64,000 bases of DNA from positions 227,369 to 291,368 of the forward strand of contig NZ_JACAOS010000022.1 in assembly GCF_013386165.1 (NCBI RefSeq), given 5' to 3'. Origin of the DNA: Pseudomonas gingeri (GTDB lineage Bacteria > Pseudomonadota > Gammaproteobacteria > Pseudomonadales > Pseudomonadaceae). The position numbers and the translations under genes are program-made. A model generated the notes under the pieces. The model was not told where the DNA came from and did not search any database. It saw only the letters and a program-made list of their open reading frames with translations. Shown in pieces: positions 54,773-63,993 of this stretch (positions are counted from its first letter, which is position 1; every line of letters begins with the position of its first letter).

Positions 54773-55978
54773 TCAAATTTGAGCTTGTTTGCTCTTTGCC
54801 AGTTGATTGCGGCGATTGACGATGCTCAGGCCCGCGATCAGGGCCAGGGGGATCCACAGCAGGAACCAGTGCTCGCGCGGTCTTGTGAGTACTGCGCCGC
54901 CTTCGGTCAGGCCGGCACCAATGCCGTAGACCAGCAGTGTCGAGGCGAGGACGAAGAGTGGCTGGAGGCGCTGCCGATAGCCGCTGAGCAGTCCCCAGAA
55001 CAACACGAAGGCCCAGGGGATCATGCCGATAATCCCGATGTAGTAGAGAACCCCCAGGGCAAAATTGTGGGGCTCCGCCAGCAGATAGCCGATACCAACA
55101 TCAATATGCAGGTCGGAGTTGTATCCGTGACCGATCCAGGGATGCTCGGCGATTTTCCCCAAGGCGACTTGCCAGATCTGCAGGCGATAGGAGCCGCCGC
55201 GGTCGCCGAGGATTTCCGGGAATAACAGCAGGATGGCGGCTGAGCCCAACAGCACGCCCGCGACCATGATCAAGGCCCTTCGATTGCGGCTGACAATACT
55301 TAGCCACACGCTGGACAGCACAAGGGCTACCAGCGGTGTCCGCGACCCCGTTGCGATGATCGCGATCAACATGATGGCCATGGCTGGCACGCTGAGCCAG
55401 AGGGTTGGCAGGCGCTGGGTGGTAATGCACATGCACAACCAGTAAATACAGAAAAAGCCGAACAGATGGGAACTCAGCAGCGGGTTGGTGAAGGCTGCTC
55501 TTCCGATCATGCGTTCACCTGGCGCATAGGTACTGATGAACGGCACGAGATAGCTGATGGTCGCGACCAGGGCGATGATCGCCGCGCAGAACATCAGGGG
55601 TTTCAAGGCCTCATTGCGGTACTGCAGCAGCATGGCGCAACCGGCGAAGAGCATGAGCGGTTGCAGAGGGATTTTCATCATCCCGAAATCCGGGTTTGCC
55701 GGAGGGCTCCACAGTACGCTCAGGCACAGCCAGATACAGAGCGCCAGGAACCCGGCAATAATCGGCTCTCCCAGCAGGGTCTTGATTTCCCTTGGGCGCA
55801 GGCAGAGCATCAGCAGCGAGGGGATACCGAACAGCCCGAGGTAAAAGGTGGCCAGCGCACTGCGGCTCCTGAGATAGAACATCCCTGAAAGCAGGATCAG
55901 CAAGCCCAGCGGCAGAATCCATTGACACAGGAAGTCGAAAATACGCGTTGACGCAGAGGTAAGACGATTGGCTTGCAT
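54773..55978 (-). CDS. waaL: O-antigen ligase/polymerase-like membrane protein (WaaL family)
   Basis: 401 residues with roughly eleven to twelve membrane helices. The Wzy_C-type periplasmic loop holds GSYRLQIWQVALGKIAEHPW, IGHGYNSDLHIDVG and AEPHNFALGVLYYIG, with the conserved PHN. Its place beside msbA matches Pseudomonas waaL. It would join undecaprenyl-linked O-chains to the lipid A-core at the periplasmic side. WaaL and Wzy polymerases are hard to separate by sequence; the neighbourhood favours WaaL. Confidence 0.82.
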   Translation of the reverse strand: MQANRLTSASTRIFDFLCQWILPLGLLILLSGMFYLRSRSALATFYLGLFGIPSLLMLCLRPREIKTLLGEPIIAGFLALCIWLCLSVLWSPPANPDFGMMKIPLQPLMLFAGCAMLLQYRNEALKPLMFCAAIIALVATISYLVPFISTYAPGERMIGRAAFTNPLLSSHLFGFFCIYWLCMCITTQRLPTLWLSVPAMAIMLIAIIATGSRTPLVALVLSSVWLSIVSRNRRALIMVAGVLLGSAAILLLFPEILGDRGGSYRLQIWQVALGKIAEHPWIGHGYNSDLHIDVGIGYLLAEPHNFALGVLYYIGIIGMIPWAFVLFWGLLSGYRQRLQPLFVLASTLLVYGIGAGLTEGGAVLTRPREHWFLLWIPLALIAGLSIVNRRNQLAKSKQAQI

Positions 55979-56136
55979 GCAGGCAGGTCATTCCACAAGA
56001 GTGTTCAGTGCCCATGATAAGTGGGCGGCATTGCAATGTCATTGGTCGAGGCCTGGTATTGTTGGTTGTACCGCGTGCAGGTACAGCCGGGAAGCTGTGC
56101 TAAAGTCAGCCTCCTTTTTCATAATCGCCGCGTGAT

Positions 56137-57942
56137 ATGACCGAATCCAGTCTCAGCGCAAGCCCCTCGAGCTTGAAAGTATACTTCCGCCTACTCGGCT
56201 ACGTACGGCCTTATATCGGCCTGTTCGCCCTGAGTATCGTGGGTTTCCTGATATTCGCTTCGACCCAGCCGATGCTCGGCTACATTCTGAAATATTTCGT
56301 TGACGGCCTTTCCGATCCGCAGGCTGCTCTGTTCCCAACAGTGCCTTACCTGCGTGACCTGCGGTTGCTGCAGGCGGTGCCCCTGCTGCTGGTACTGATC
56401 GCCGCCTGGCAAGGGTTGGGTTCGTACCTGGGTAACTTCTTCCTGGCCAGGGTGTCCCTGGGACTGGTCCACGATTTGCGGGTAGAGCTGTTCAACAACC
56501 TGTTGACCTTGCCCAATCGTTATTTCGACACCCACAACTCCGGGCATCTGATCTCGCGCATCACCTTCAACGTGACCATGGTCACTGGAGCTGTGACCGA
56601 CGCGATCAAGGTGGTGATCCGCGAAGGCATGACCGTGGTGTTCCTGTTCCTCTCGCTGCTGTGGATGAACTGGCGCCTGACCCTGGTGATGGTTGCCATC
56701 CTGCCGTTGATCGCGGTGATGGTCAGCACGTCGAGCAAGAAGTTTCGTAAGCAGAGCAAGAAAATCCAGGTCGCCATGGGCGATGTCACCCACGTTGCTT
56801 CGGAAACCATCCAGGGCTATCGCGTGGTTCGCAGTTTCGGCGGTGAAGCCTACGAGCAGCGGCGCTTCCTCAAGGCCAGTTTGAGCAACACCGACCGGCA
56901 GTTGCGCATGACCCGCACCGGTGCGATCTATACGCCCATGCTGCAGATGGTGATCTACAGCGCCATGGCCGTGCTCCTGTTCCTGGTGCTCTACCTGCGT
57001 GGCGACGCCTCGGCGGGCGACATGATCGCCTACATCACCCTGGCCGGTTTGCTGCCAAAGCCGATTCGCCAGTTGTCCGAAGTCAGTTCCACGGTCCAGA
57101 AGGGTGTGGCCGGCGCCGAAAGTATCTTCGAGCAACTCGACGTTGCCCCTGAAGTGGACACCGGGACCGTGGAGCGTGAGTCGGTCAAGGGCCATCTGGA
57201 AGTGCGCAACCTGAGCTTCACCTATCCGGGTACCGAACGTCAGGTTCTGGATAACGTCAGCTTCAGTGTCGCACCCGGTCAGATGGTGGCGCTGGTTGGT
57301 CGTTCCGGCAGCGGCAAGTCGACCCTGGCGGCCTTGATCCCGCGCTTCTATCACCATGACAGCGGGGAGATTCTTCTCGATGGCGTGGAGATCGAGGACT
57401 ATCGACTGCTGAACCTGCGTCGACACATTGCCCAGGTCAGCCAGCATGTCACGCTGTTCAGCGACACTGTGACGAACAACATCGCCTATGGCGATCTGGC
57501 CGGCGCGCCCCGGGCCGATATCGAGGCCGCGGCAGCAGACGCCTATGCCAAGGATTTCGTCGAGCAACTGCCCCAGGGCTTTGACACCCTGGTTGGTGAA
57601 AACGGCGTGCTGCTCTCCGGTGGCCAGCGCCAGCGTCTGGCAATCGCCCGGGCATTGCTCAAGAACGCGCCGCTGTTGATCCTCGACGAAGCGACCTCGG
57701 CCCTCGATACCGAGTCGGAGCGGCATATCCAGGCCGCCCTGGATCATGCGATGCAAGGGCGCACCACCCTGGTGATCGCTCACCGCTTGTCGACGATCGA
57801 GAAGGCCGACCTGATTCTGGTCATGGACCAGGGCCGTATCGTCGAGCGCGGCACCCATGCCGAGCTGCTGGCCCAGAACGGTTACTACGCCCGGCTCAAT
57901 GCCATGGGCCTGGACGAACCGGCACACGCCGGGATCGTCTGA
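56137..57942 (+). CDS. msbA: Lipid A export permease/ATP-binding protein MsbA
   Basis: 601 residues: six membrane helices in residues 1-330, then the ABC domain with Walker A GRSGSGKST (388-396), signature LSGGQRQRLAIARALL (494 on), Walker B LLILDEATSALD (515-526) and the H-loop VIAHRLST. It is a homodimeric flippase of lipid A-core. It lies between waaL (divergent) and hldE; a strong intrinsic terminator follows its stop. Confidence 0.96.
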   Translation: MTESSLSASPSSLKVYFRLLGYVRPYIGLFALSIVGFLIFASTQPMLGYILKYFVDGLSDPQAALFPTVPYLRDLRLLQAVPLLLVLIAAWQGLGSYLGNFFLARVSLGLVHDLRVELFNNLLTLPNRYFDTHNSGHLISRITFNVTMVTGAVTDAIKVVIREGMTVVFLFLSLLWMNWRLTLVMVAILPLIAVMVSTSSKKFRKQSKKIQVAMGDVTHVASETIQGYRVVRSFGGEAYEQRRFLKASLSNTDRQLRMTRTGAIYTPMLQMVIYSAMAVLLFLVLYLRGDASAGDMIAYITLAGLLPKPIRQLSEVSSTVQKGVAGAESIFEQLDVAPEVDTGTVERESVKGHLEVRNLSFTYPGTERQVLDNVSFSVAPGQMVALVGRSGSGKSTLAALIPRFYHHDSGEILLDGVEIEDYRLLNLRRHIAQVSQHVTLFSDTVTNNIAYGDLAGAPRADIEAAAADAYAKDFVEQLPQGFDTLVGENGVLLSGGQRQRLAIARALLKNAPLLILDEATSALDTESERHIQAALDHAMQGRTTLVIAHRLSTIEKADLILVMDQGRIVERGTHAELLAQNGYYARLNAMGLDEPAHAGIV

Positions 57943-57951
57943 TCCGTCAGC

Positions 57952-57988
57952 AGGGCGCAACGATGCTGATCGTTGCGCCCTGTTTTTT
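57952..57988 (+). terminator. Rho-independent terminator of msbA
   Basis: AGGGCGCAACGAT (57952-57964) and ATCGTTGCGCCCT (57969-57981) form a perfect 13-bp stem with the loop GCTG, followed by GTTTTTTG. It separates msbA from hldE transcription. Confidence 0.95.
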
Positions 57989-58057
57989 GTCTAGGCAAGC
58001 CTTCGGCAACCCTGTGTTAATATCGCGCCCCTGTTCATTTTTTATGTGGGTTGCTCC

Positions 58058-59479
58058 ATGAAGTTGTCCATGCCGCGATTCGATCAAGCCCCTGTCTTGG
58101 TGGTCGGCGATGTCATGCTCGACCGTTACTGGCATGGTGGTACCTCACGGATTTCTCCTGAGGCACCGGTACCGGTCGTCAAGGTCGAGCATATCGAAGA
58201 TCGTCCTGGCGGCGCCGCCAACGTTGCCCTGAACATCGCTGCCCTGGGTGCCCCGGCATCGCTGGTGGGCGTCACCGGTGACGACGAGGCCGCCGACAGC
58301 CTGGCCAACAGCCTCAAGGGCGCCGGGGTCCGGGCGCTGTTCCAGCGCATTGCGCACCAGCCGACCATCGTCAAGCTGCGGGTCATGAGCCGTCACCAGC
58401 AGTTGCTGCGGATCGACTTTGAAGAACCTTTTGCCACCGATGCCCTGGCCCTGGCCTCCGAAGTCGACAGCCTGCTCGAAGGCGTCAAGGTGCTGGTGTT
58501 GTCCGACTACGGCAAAGGCGCCTTGAAGAATCATCAGGTCCTTATCCAGGCCGCCCGGGCGCGGGGCATTCCCGTGCTGGCCGACCCCAAGGGCAAGGAC
58601 TTTTCGATCTATCGTGGCGCGAGCCTGATCACCCCGAACCTCAGCGAGTTCGAAACCATCGTCGGCGGTTGTGCCGATGAGCATGAACTGGTGGCCAAGG
58701 GTGCCCAGCTCATGCAGGACCTGGACCTCGGCGCCTTGCTGGTGACCCGTGGCGAGCATGGCATGACCTTGCTTCGTCCTGATCATCAGGCGCTGCACCT
58801 GCCGGCCCGGGCCCGTGAAGTGTTTGATGTGACCGGTGCCGGCGATACGGTGATCTCGACCCTGGCGGCAGCCATTGCCGCGGGTGAAGAACTGCCCCAC
58901 GCCGTGGCCTTGGCCAACCTGGCTGCTGGCATCGTGGTCGGCAAGCTGGGTACGGCGGCCATCAGTGCGCCTGAGTTGCGCCGGGCAATCCAGCGTGAGG
59001 AAGGTTCCGAGCGCGGTGTGCTGGGCCTCGAACAACTGTTGCTGGCGGTCGACGATGCCCGCGCGCACAACGAGACGATCGTCTTCACCAATGGTTGCTT
59101 CGACATTCTCCATGCCGGTCACGTGACCTACCTGGAGCAGGCGCGAGCCCAGGGCAATCGCTTGATTGTCGCGGTCAATGACGATGCTTCGGTAAGCCGT
59201 CTCAAGGGCCCGGGGCGTCCGATCAACAGCGTTGATCGGCGTATGGCCGTACTGGCCGGCCTGGGTGCGGTGGACTGGGTGATCAGCTTCCCCGAGGGCA
59301 CGCCGGAAAACCTGCTGGCCCAGGTCAAGCCGGATGTGTTGGTCAAGGGCGGTGATTATGGGATCGACCAGGTGGTCGGCGCTTCCATCGTGACGGCCTA
59401 TGGCGGTACGGTGAAAGTGCTGGGGCTGGTGGAAAACAGCTCGACCACGGCGATTGTCGAGAAGATCCGCAGCAACTGA
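58058..59479 (+). CDS. hldE: Bifunctional heptose 7-phosphate kinase/heptose 1-phosphate adenylyltransferase
   Basis: 473 residues from the ATG at 58058 (MKLSMPRFDQAPVLVVGDVM). The N-terminal ribokinase-like domain has RPGGAANVALNIAALG and the catalytic GAGDTVIST. The C-terminal cytidylyltransferase-type domain has TNGCFDILHAGHVTYLEQA (HxGH). It makes the ADP-heptose precursor used by WaaC and WaaF. The msbA terminator upstream suggests its own promoter; TGTTAATAT just upstream is a weak candidate. Confidence 0.96.
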   Translation: MKLSMPRFDQAPVLVVGDVMLDRYWHGGTSRISPEAPVPVVKVEHIEDRPGGAANVALNIAALGAPASLVGVTGDDEAADSLANSLKGAGVRALFQRIAHQPTIVKLRVMSRHQQLLRIDFEEPFATDALALASEVDSLLEGVKVLVLSDYGKGALKNHQVLIQAARARGIPVLADPKGKDFSIYRGASLITPNLSEFETIVGGCADEHELVAKGAQLMQDLDLGALLVTRGEHGMTLLRPDHQALHLPARAREVFDVTGAGDTVISTLAAAIAAGEELPHAVALANLAAGIVVGKLGTAAISAPELRRAIQREEGSERGVLGLEQLLLAVDDARAHNETIVFTNGCFDILHAGHVTYLEQARAQGNRLIVAVNDDASVSRLKGPGRPINSVDRRMAVLAGLGAVDWVISFPEGTPENLLAQVKPDVLVKGGDYGIDQVVGASIVTAYGGTVKVLGLVENSSTTAIVEKIRSN

Positions 59480-59520
59480 AGCGCGGGAAGGGAGTCGTCA
59501 AGCCGGCTCCCCTTCCTGTG

Positions 59521-60486
59521 TCAGCGTCCGCTTTTCACCGGCACGATCTTGCGCAGGATCTGCCGCGCCTTGCCGGTCAGGCGTCTGATCTTCGAGTCCT
59601 TTTCAGGCTCCGCCAGTCCTTGCTGATGGACCCAATCCTTCCAGCGAATCCGTTCCTCGCGTACCACCCAGCCTTCCTGTTGGGCAAAACTTTCCGCCAG
59701 GTACAGGCCACGGGTGCTCGCCGGATGCAGTTGATCTTTTTTCAGGGTGTAAAGCTCGGCACAGGGCTGCCCGTCCTTGAGCGGCATCAGGTACAGGTCG
59801 GGTCGGCTGCGGTCCAGGCGCGCCACCAGTTGATCGTTCTCCAGGCGTTCGTCGACATGGAACAGGCTCAGGGACTTGGCCTCGCGGGGAACCTCAAGCC
59901 GCAGGTCATAGATCAACTGCAATGAGGCCGTTGGCAGGTGCACGTAGGTTTGCGGTCGCTCCATCAACTGCAGGGCGCCGCAACGCACGGGTCGTGCTGC
60001 GCCGGACAAAGGCGTCAGGCGAAAGGGCAGGGCTTCTCGATAGTGCAGCGCCGTCGAGTAGGGGGCCGGTAACCAGGTGTCGTTGAAGCGCCCGATAAGC
60101 CAGCCTTCCGGGGTTTCCAGCAGGCACTCTTCGGCGATTTCGGCAATCGCGGTGAGCAGTGGAATGGCCAGTTCGTGGGCCGGGACATAACCGGAAATCA
60201 GCTTGAGCACCACATCGCCACGGTCCTGGCGGCGCTGGCGGACCAGTACCCAGTAGTCGCGGTTGTGCCAGTGCAGCGTCAGCCGTACCGATACCCCGAG
60301 GTTGGCCAGCTCCACGCTGAAACGCTCGGGGTCGGGCACCGAGACCGGCTTGCGCTTGTGCAAGGTTTGCGCGAAGTTCAGCGGCATCCCGACACTCTGG
60401 TAGCACAAGCCTTCGGGGGTCGCCTCGACGAGTAATGGCAGGGTCTTGAAGTCGCTGGGGTTCTTGCGTATCAGCGTCCGCGGCAT
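59521..60486 (-). CDS. Conserved hypothetical protein with a Nudix-box-like stretch
   Basis: 321 residues from the ATG at 60486 (MPRTLIRKNPSDFKTLPLLV), chosen because AAGGAG lies 6 bp upstream. I do not recognise the family. It is soluble and lacks signal or membrane segments. The segment GYVPAHELAIPLLTAIAEIA followed by EECLLE partly fits the Nudix box (G-x5-E ... E-U-x-E-E), with two extra residues and without the Arg and Gly. The C-terminus is basic (KIRRLTGKARQILRKIVPVK). It is convergent with hldE and downstream of the aldo/keto reductase gene (41 bp), so it may be co-transcribed with that pair. Confidence 0.7.
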   Translation of the reverse strand: MPRTLIRKNPSDFKTLPLLVEATPEGLCYQSVGMPLNFAQTLHKRKPVSVPDPERFSVELANLGVSVRLTLHWHNRDYWVLVRQRRQDRGDVVLKLISGYVPAHELAIPLLTAIAEIAEECLLETPEGWLIGRFNDTWLPAPYSTALHYREALPFRLTPLSGAARPVRCGALQLMERPQTYVHLPTASLQLIYDLRLEVPREAKSLSLFHVDERLENDQLVARLDRSRPDLYLMPLKDGQPCAELYTLKKDQLHPASTRGLYLAESFAQQEGWVVREERIRWKDWVHQQGLAEPEKDSKIRRLTGKARQILRKIVPVKSGR

Positions 60487-60527
60487 CTCGGCTCCTTCTT
60501 GCGTCGGGGTCGGCCGCCTGGGCGGCA

Positions 60528-61340
60528 TCAGTTTTGGCGAATGACCCGGGCGACCGTCGCCACATTATGGGCGAGGTGCAGCGGGTTGATGGTGCCGACA
60601 ATAGCACTGGCAACGCCGGGCTGTGCAAATAGCAGTTCGAAGCTGGCCCGGACCGGGTCGATACCGGGGTCCAGGCAGACGTGGCCGCTGGCCAGGGCCT
60701 TTTTCACCAGGATCGCCTTGCCGTGACGGGCAGCATAGTCAATGACCGGCTTCTCGGCCTGTTCGTTCAGATTGTAGGTGATCATGGCGCAATCACCTTG
60801 TTCCAGAGCCTTCAAGCCGCCTTCGACGCTCTTGCCGGAAAAACCAAAAGCGCGAATCTTGCCTTCGCCCTTCAAGGCCGCGAGGGTCTGGTAGACCTCG
60901 CTGTGTTCGAGGATCGCCAGGTCGTTGCCGTCGGAGTGCACCAGCACCAGGTCGATAAAATCGGTTTCCAGGCGTTGCAGGCTGCGCTCCACGGAAAAGC
61001 GCGTGTGGGCGGCGCTGAAGTCATGGCTCGATTGACCGGCTTCGAACTCTTCGCCGACCTTGCTGACAATCACCCACTCCTGGCGTTGTCCGCGCAGCAA
61101 CGGGCCCAGGCGTTCTTCGCTGCGGCCATAGGCCGGCGCGGTGTCGATCAGGTTGATGCCCATGTTGCGCGCCAGTTGCAGCAGCTGACGGGCTTCCTGA
61201 TCGTCCGGTATCTTGAAACCGTTGGGGTATTTGACCCCTTGGTCGCGGCCGAGCTTGACGGTGCCCAGGCCCAGGGGCGAGACCTGCAAACCGGTGCTGC
61301 CGAGGGCTCGATGCAGGTCGTGGAGGGTCGGCTGGCTCAT
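60528..61340 (-). CDS. Aldo/keto reductase
   Basis: 270 residues from the ATG at 61340 (MSQPTLHDLHRALGSTGLQV), in ATGA overlap with the FAD oxidoreductase gene. The AKR catalytic tetrad is visible: Asp and Tyr in DTAPAYGRSEE, Lys in VIVSKVGEE and His in LVLVHSDG. It is a TIM-barrel NADPH-dependent oxidoreductase. The substrate is unknown; obligate coupling to the FAD enzyme suggests both act on one metabolite. Confidence 0.92.
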   Translation of the reverse strand: MSQPTLHDLHRALGSTGLQVSPLGLGTVKLGRDQGVKYPNGFKIPDDQEARQLLQLARNMGINLIDTAPAYGRSEERLGPLLRGQRQEWVIVSKVGEEFEAGQSSHDFSAAHTRFSVERSLQRLETDFIDLVLVHSDGNDLAILEHSEVYQTLAALKGEGKIRAFGFSGKSVEGGLKALEQGDCAMITYNLNEQAEKPVIDYAARHGKAILVKKALASGHVCLDPGIDPVRASFELLFAQPGVASAIVGTINPLHLAHNVATVARVIRQN

Positions 61341-62512
61341 GGCAGCAGTTGCTCCCATGGGGTTTGCGCCATGGCCGGCTTTGGCAATTCGGGCAGGCTG
61401 GCTGCCGGGCCGGGACGGATACCGTCGCGCTCCAGGCTCTTGAGCACACGGTCGGCAAAGTCCGGCGCCAGGGCCAGTTTGGTCGGCCAGCCCACCAGCA
61501 GGCGATCCTGCTCGGCGAGGAAAGCGTTGTCCGGGCGGGTCAGGCCCGATTGCAGCGGTTCGGCGCGTTCCACCCGCAAGGTGGCCCATTGCGCCTGGCT
61601 CAGGTCGACCCAGGGCAGCAGGTTGCCCAGCTCCTTCTGCGCCGTGGCGATCTGCGCGGCGGGCTCGCGGGCGACGCCTTCGGCTTCGGCGATGTCGCCG
61701 CCGAGGTACCAGACCCACTGGCCATTGGCCGCCGGATGGGTGGTCACGGTAATGCGCGGCTTGGGTCCGCCCCCCAGGCAATGGGCATACAGCGGTTTCA
61801 GGCTCGCGCCCTTGACCAGCACCATGTGCAAGGAGCGTGTCTGCATGGCCGGCTGGCTCAGGCCCAGGGCCTTGAGCAGCGCGGCGTTGCCGGCGCCGGC
61901 GCTGAGCACGATGCGCTGGGCGTGGATATCCCGGCCATCGACCCGCAGGCCGACCAGTTGGCCGTTGTCCAGCAGCGGTTCGATGTCTTGGCCGGCGAGC
62001 AGGCCGTCGCCGGCCAGCTCGGCCAGGCGGCTGATCAGGCTCGGCACGTCGATCACCAGTTCGGCCAGGCGATAGACCTTGCCCTTGAAGCGCGGGTCTT
62101 GCAGGGCGGGCGGCAGTTGCTCGCCCTTGACCTGATCGACCCGGCCGCGCACGGCCTTGCTGGCGAAAAAGCTGGTGAGGTTGCCGGCCAGGGTGCCCGG
62201 GGACCAGAGGTAGTGAGCTTCGGACAGCAGGCGCACGCCCGTCAGGTCGAGTTCGCCGTTGCCGGCCAGGGCTTCGCGCCAGCGTCGGGGCATATCGGCG
62301 ATGGCTTCCGAGGCGCCGCTCAGGGCGCCGTGCAGGGCGTACTTGGCGCCGCCGTGGATGATGCCCTGGGATTTGACGCTCTGCCCGCCGCCAAGGCTGG
62401 CGCTTTCCACCAGCACCGTCGAAAAGCCCTGGCGGCGCAGGCGCGCGTTGAGCCAGAGACCGGCAACGCCGGCGCCGACAATCAGGACATCGGTGGAAAG
62501 AGCGGATGGCAT
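61337..62512 (-). CDS. FAD-dependent oxidoreductase of the DAO/glycerol-3-phosphate dehydrogenase type
   Basis: 391 residues. The N-terminal FAD motif DVLIVGAGVAGLWLNARLRR and the following VESASLGGGQSVKSQGIIHGG are typical of the DAO superfamily; LSAGAGNAALLKALG is the second FAD contact. No signal peptide. It is translationally coupled to an aldo/keto reductase, an arrangement also found at this position in P. aeruginosa (PA4991-PA4992, from memory). The substrate is unknown. Confidence 0.88.
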   Translation of the reverse strand: MPSALSTDVLIVGAGVAGLWLNARLRRQGFSTVLVESASLGGGQSVKSQGIIHGGAKYALHGALSGASEAIADMPRRWREALAGNGELDLTGVRLLSEAHYLWSPGTLAGNLTSFFASKAVRGRVDQVKGEQLPPALQDPRFKGKVYRLAELVIDVPSLISRLAELAGDGLLAGQDIEPLLDNGQLVGLRVDGRDIHAQRIVLSAGAGNAALLKALGLSQPAMQTRSLHMVLVKGASLKPLYAHCLGGGPKPRITVTTHPAANGQWVWYLGGDIAEAEGVAREPAAQIATAQKELGNLLPWVDLSQAQWATLRVERAEPLQSGLTRPDNAFLAEQDRLLVGWPTKLALAPDFADRVLKSLERDGIRPGPAASLPELPKPAMAQTPWEQLLP

Positions 62513-62554
62513 GCGACGACCTCATTGTTCAAAACAAGGCCCGAGTATACAGGG

Positions 62555-62645
62555 TAGCGGCGAGCTGCAAGCTTTGAGCTGCAAGTTAGAAGCAGGTCGG
62601 TGCCGCGTTTGCTTGCCGCTTGAAGCTTGAGGCTCGCAGCTGCTT
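62555..62645. repeat. Degenerate AGCTGCAAGCTT-type repeat downstream of the SMR gene
   Basis: GAGCTGCAAGCTTTGAGCTG, then CTTGCCGCTTGAAGCTTGAG and CTCGCAGCTGC are imperfect direct and inverted copies of an AGCTTGAAGCTTGCAGCT-like unit. Such sequences are common as intergenic repeats in pseudomonads. The block fills the gap between the SMR gene and the FAD oxidoreductase gene. Confidence 0.55.
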
Positions 62646-62977
62646 CAATGCCCTGCAGTCTTCGAGAACAGCTGGATCACCACCACCCCGAGCACGATCA
62701 GGCCCATGCCCAGCATCGCCGGGATATCCAGCTTCTGGCCGTAGAGAAACAGCGCCGCGACGCTGACCATCACGATCCCCATTCCGGCCCAGACCGCGTA
62801 GGCCACGCCCACCGGCACCGTGCGCACCACCAGGGTCAGCATCCAGAACGCGATGGCATAACCGACGATGATCAGCAGCAGGGGCAGCGGCGTGCTCAGG
62901 CCCTTGACCGCTTTCATGGAAACGGTGGCAATGACTTCGGCGCAGATGGCGATGGCCAGGTAGTAGTAGGCGTGCAT
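62645..62977 (-). CDS. Small multidrug resistance (SMR/EmrE-like) efflux protein
   Basis: 110 residues from the ATG at 62977 (MHAYYYLAIAICAEVIATVS). Four membrane helices; the essential Glu of helix 1 is in CAEVIATVSMK (residue 13), and AYAVWAGMGIV carries the conserved Trp-Ala-Gly. It exchanges cationic drugs or quaternary ammonium compounds, or guanidinium in some subtypes, for protons as a dimer. The divergent LysR gene may regulate it. Confidence 0.92.
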   Translation of the reverse strand: MHAYYYLAIAICAEVIATVSMKAVKGLSTPLPLLLIIVGYAIAFWMLTLVVRTVPVGVAYAVWAGMGIVMVSVAALFLYGQKLDIPAMLGMGLIVLGVVVIQLFSKTAGH

Positions 62978-63079
62978 GGGGCAATCTCTCGTGTTTGGGC
63001 TTGCTGACAATGTGGGCATTCTAGAGATTCCGCAGATGGGGTAAAGTCATTACCTATCTGAAAATAAGATGGGTTTGCC
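62978..63079. promoter_or_regulatory. SMR-LysR divergent region with LysR-type half-sites
   Basis: ACCTATCT (63052-63059) and AGATGGGT (63067-63074) flank a 7-bp spacer; the core ATCT-N7-AGAT contains a T-N11-A LysR box. A further related half-site, GATGGGGTAA (63035-63044), lies upstream and is inverted relative to TTACCTATC. The site overlaps the 5' leader of the LysR gene, fitting autoregulation. Confidence 0.5.
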
Positions 63080-63970
63080 ATGAGTATTCAGTGGAACCTG
63101 GAACAGATGCGCCTGTTTGTCGGCGTTGCCGAGCAGCGTTCGTTTTCCGCCGTGGCCCGTGAGCAGCGCAAGGCGCAATCGGCGGTGAGCAACGGCATCG
63201 CCCTGTTGGAGGCCGATCTGGGGGTGGCGTTGTTCGAGCGCAGCAGCGGTCGCCAGCCGAAGTTGACCGAGGCCGGGGTCGCGTTGCTGGAGGAGGCGCG
63301 GGAAGTGCTGCGCCAGTGCGAGCGTCTCAATGGCCGGGCGCTGGCCCTGATGCGCGGCGAGGAGGCCTGTTTGCGCCTGGCCCAGGACGAGGCCATGCCT
63401 TATCAGCCGGTGCTCGACAGCCTGGAGGCGTTGTCGGAGCACTACCCCGGCGTCGAGGTGCAACTGGCCAGCGGCGCCCAGGGCGATGTCGCGCGCAAGC
63501 TGGTGGAGCGACGGGCGGACCTGGGCTTGCTGTTCCACCATGACCAGATGCCGCAGACCCTGGAGCGGCGGGCGCTGGGCAGTGTCGAAATGGTCACGGT
63601 GTGTGCGGTCAATCATCCGCTGGCGGCGTCGCTGCGGGTCAACCGCCAGCAACTGGCCCGGCATCGGCAATTGCTCATCGCCCCGCAGCAGAGTGGTTAT
63701 CCCGGTGGCGAGCAGCTCAGCCCGCAGGTCTGGCGGGCGGACTCCTTCTACGTGATGGCCGAACTGTTGATGCGTGGCCTGGGCTGGGCCTGGCTGCCGC
63801 GCCATGTGGTGCAATACCCGGCGTACCAGAACCAGATGGTCGAGCTGAGCAGCGAATGGACGCCGCCGGCGCTGGTGGTGGAGCTGGTCTGGCGGCGCGA
63901 CGAACCCCTGGGGCCGGCGGCGCGCTGGCTGGCCGAACGGTTTGCCGAGCACTTGCAGGCGATCGGCTGA
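63080..63970 (+). CDS. LysR-family transcriptional regulator
   Basis: 296 residues. The N-terminal winged helix-turn-helix is MRLFVGVAEQRSFSAVAREQ ... SAVSNGIALLEADLGVALFER, followed by a substrate-binding domain from ~90. It is divergent from the SMR efflux gene, the classic LysR arrangement, and likely controls it and itself. The effector is unknown. Confidence 0.93.
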   Translation: MSIQWNLEQMRLFVGVAEQRSFSAVAREQRKAQSAVSNGIALLEADLGVALFERSSGRQPKLTEAGVALLEEAREVLRQCERLNGRALALMRGEEACLRLAQDEAMPYQPVLDSLEALSEHYPGVEVQLASGAQGDVARKLVERRADLGLLFHHDQMPQTLERRALGSVEMVTVCAVNHPLAASLRVNRQQLARHRQLLIAPQQSGYPGGEQLSPQVWRADSFYVMAELLMRGLGWAWLPRHVVQYPAYQNQMVELSSEWTPPALVVELVWRRDEPLGPAARWLAERFAEHLQAIG

Positions 63971-63993
63971 AAAAGCCGATAAACTCCGTCGCC

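Noticed and set aside
61341..62525. Apparent N-terminal extension of the aldo/keto reductase
   Set aside because: It is the out-of-frame shadow of the FAD oxidoreductase gene; the ATGA overlap at 61337-61340 gives the real start.
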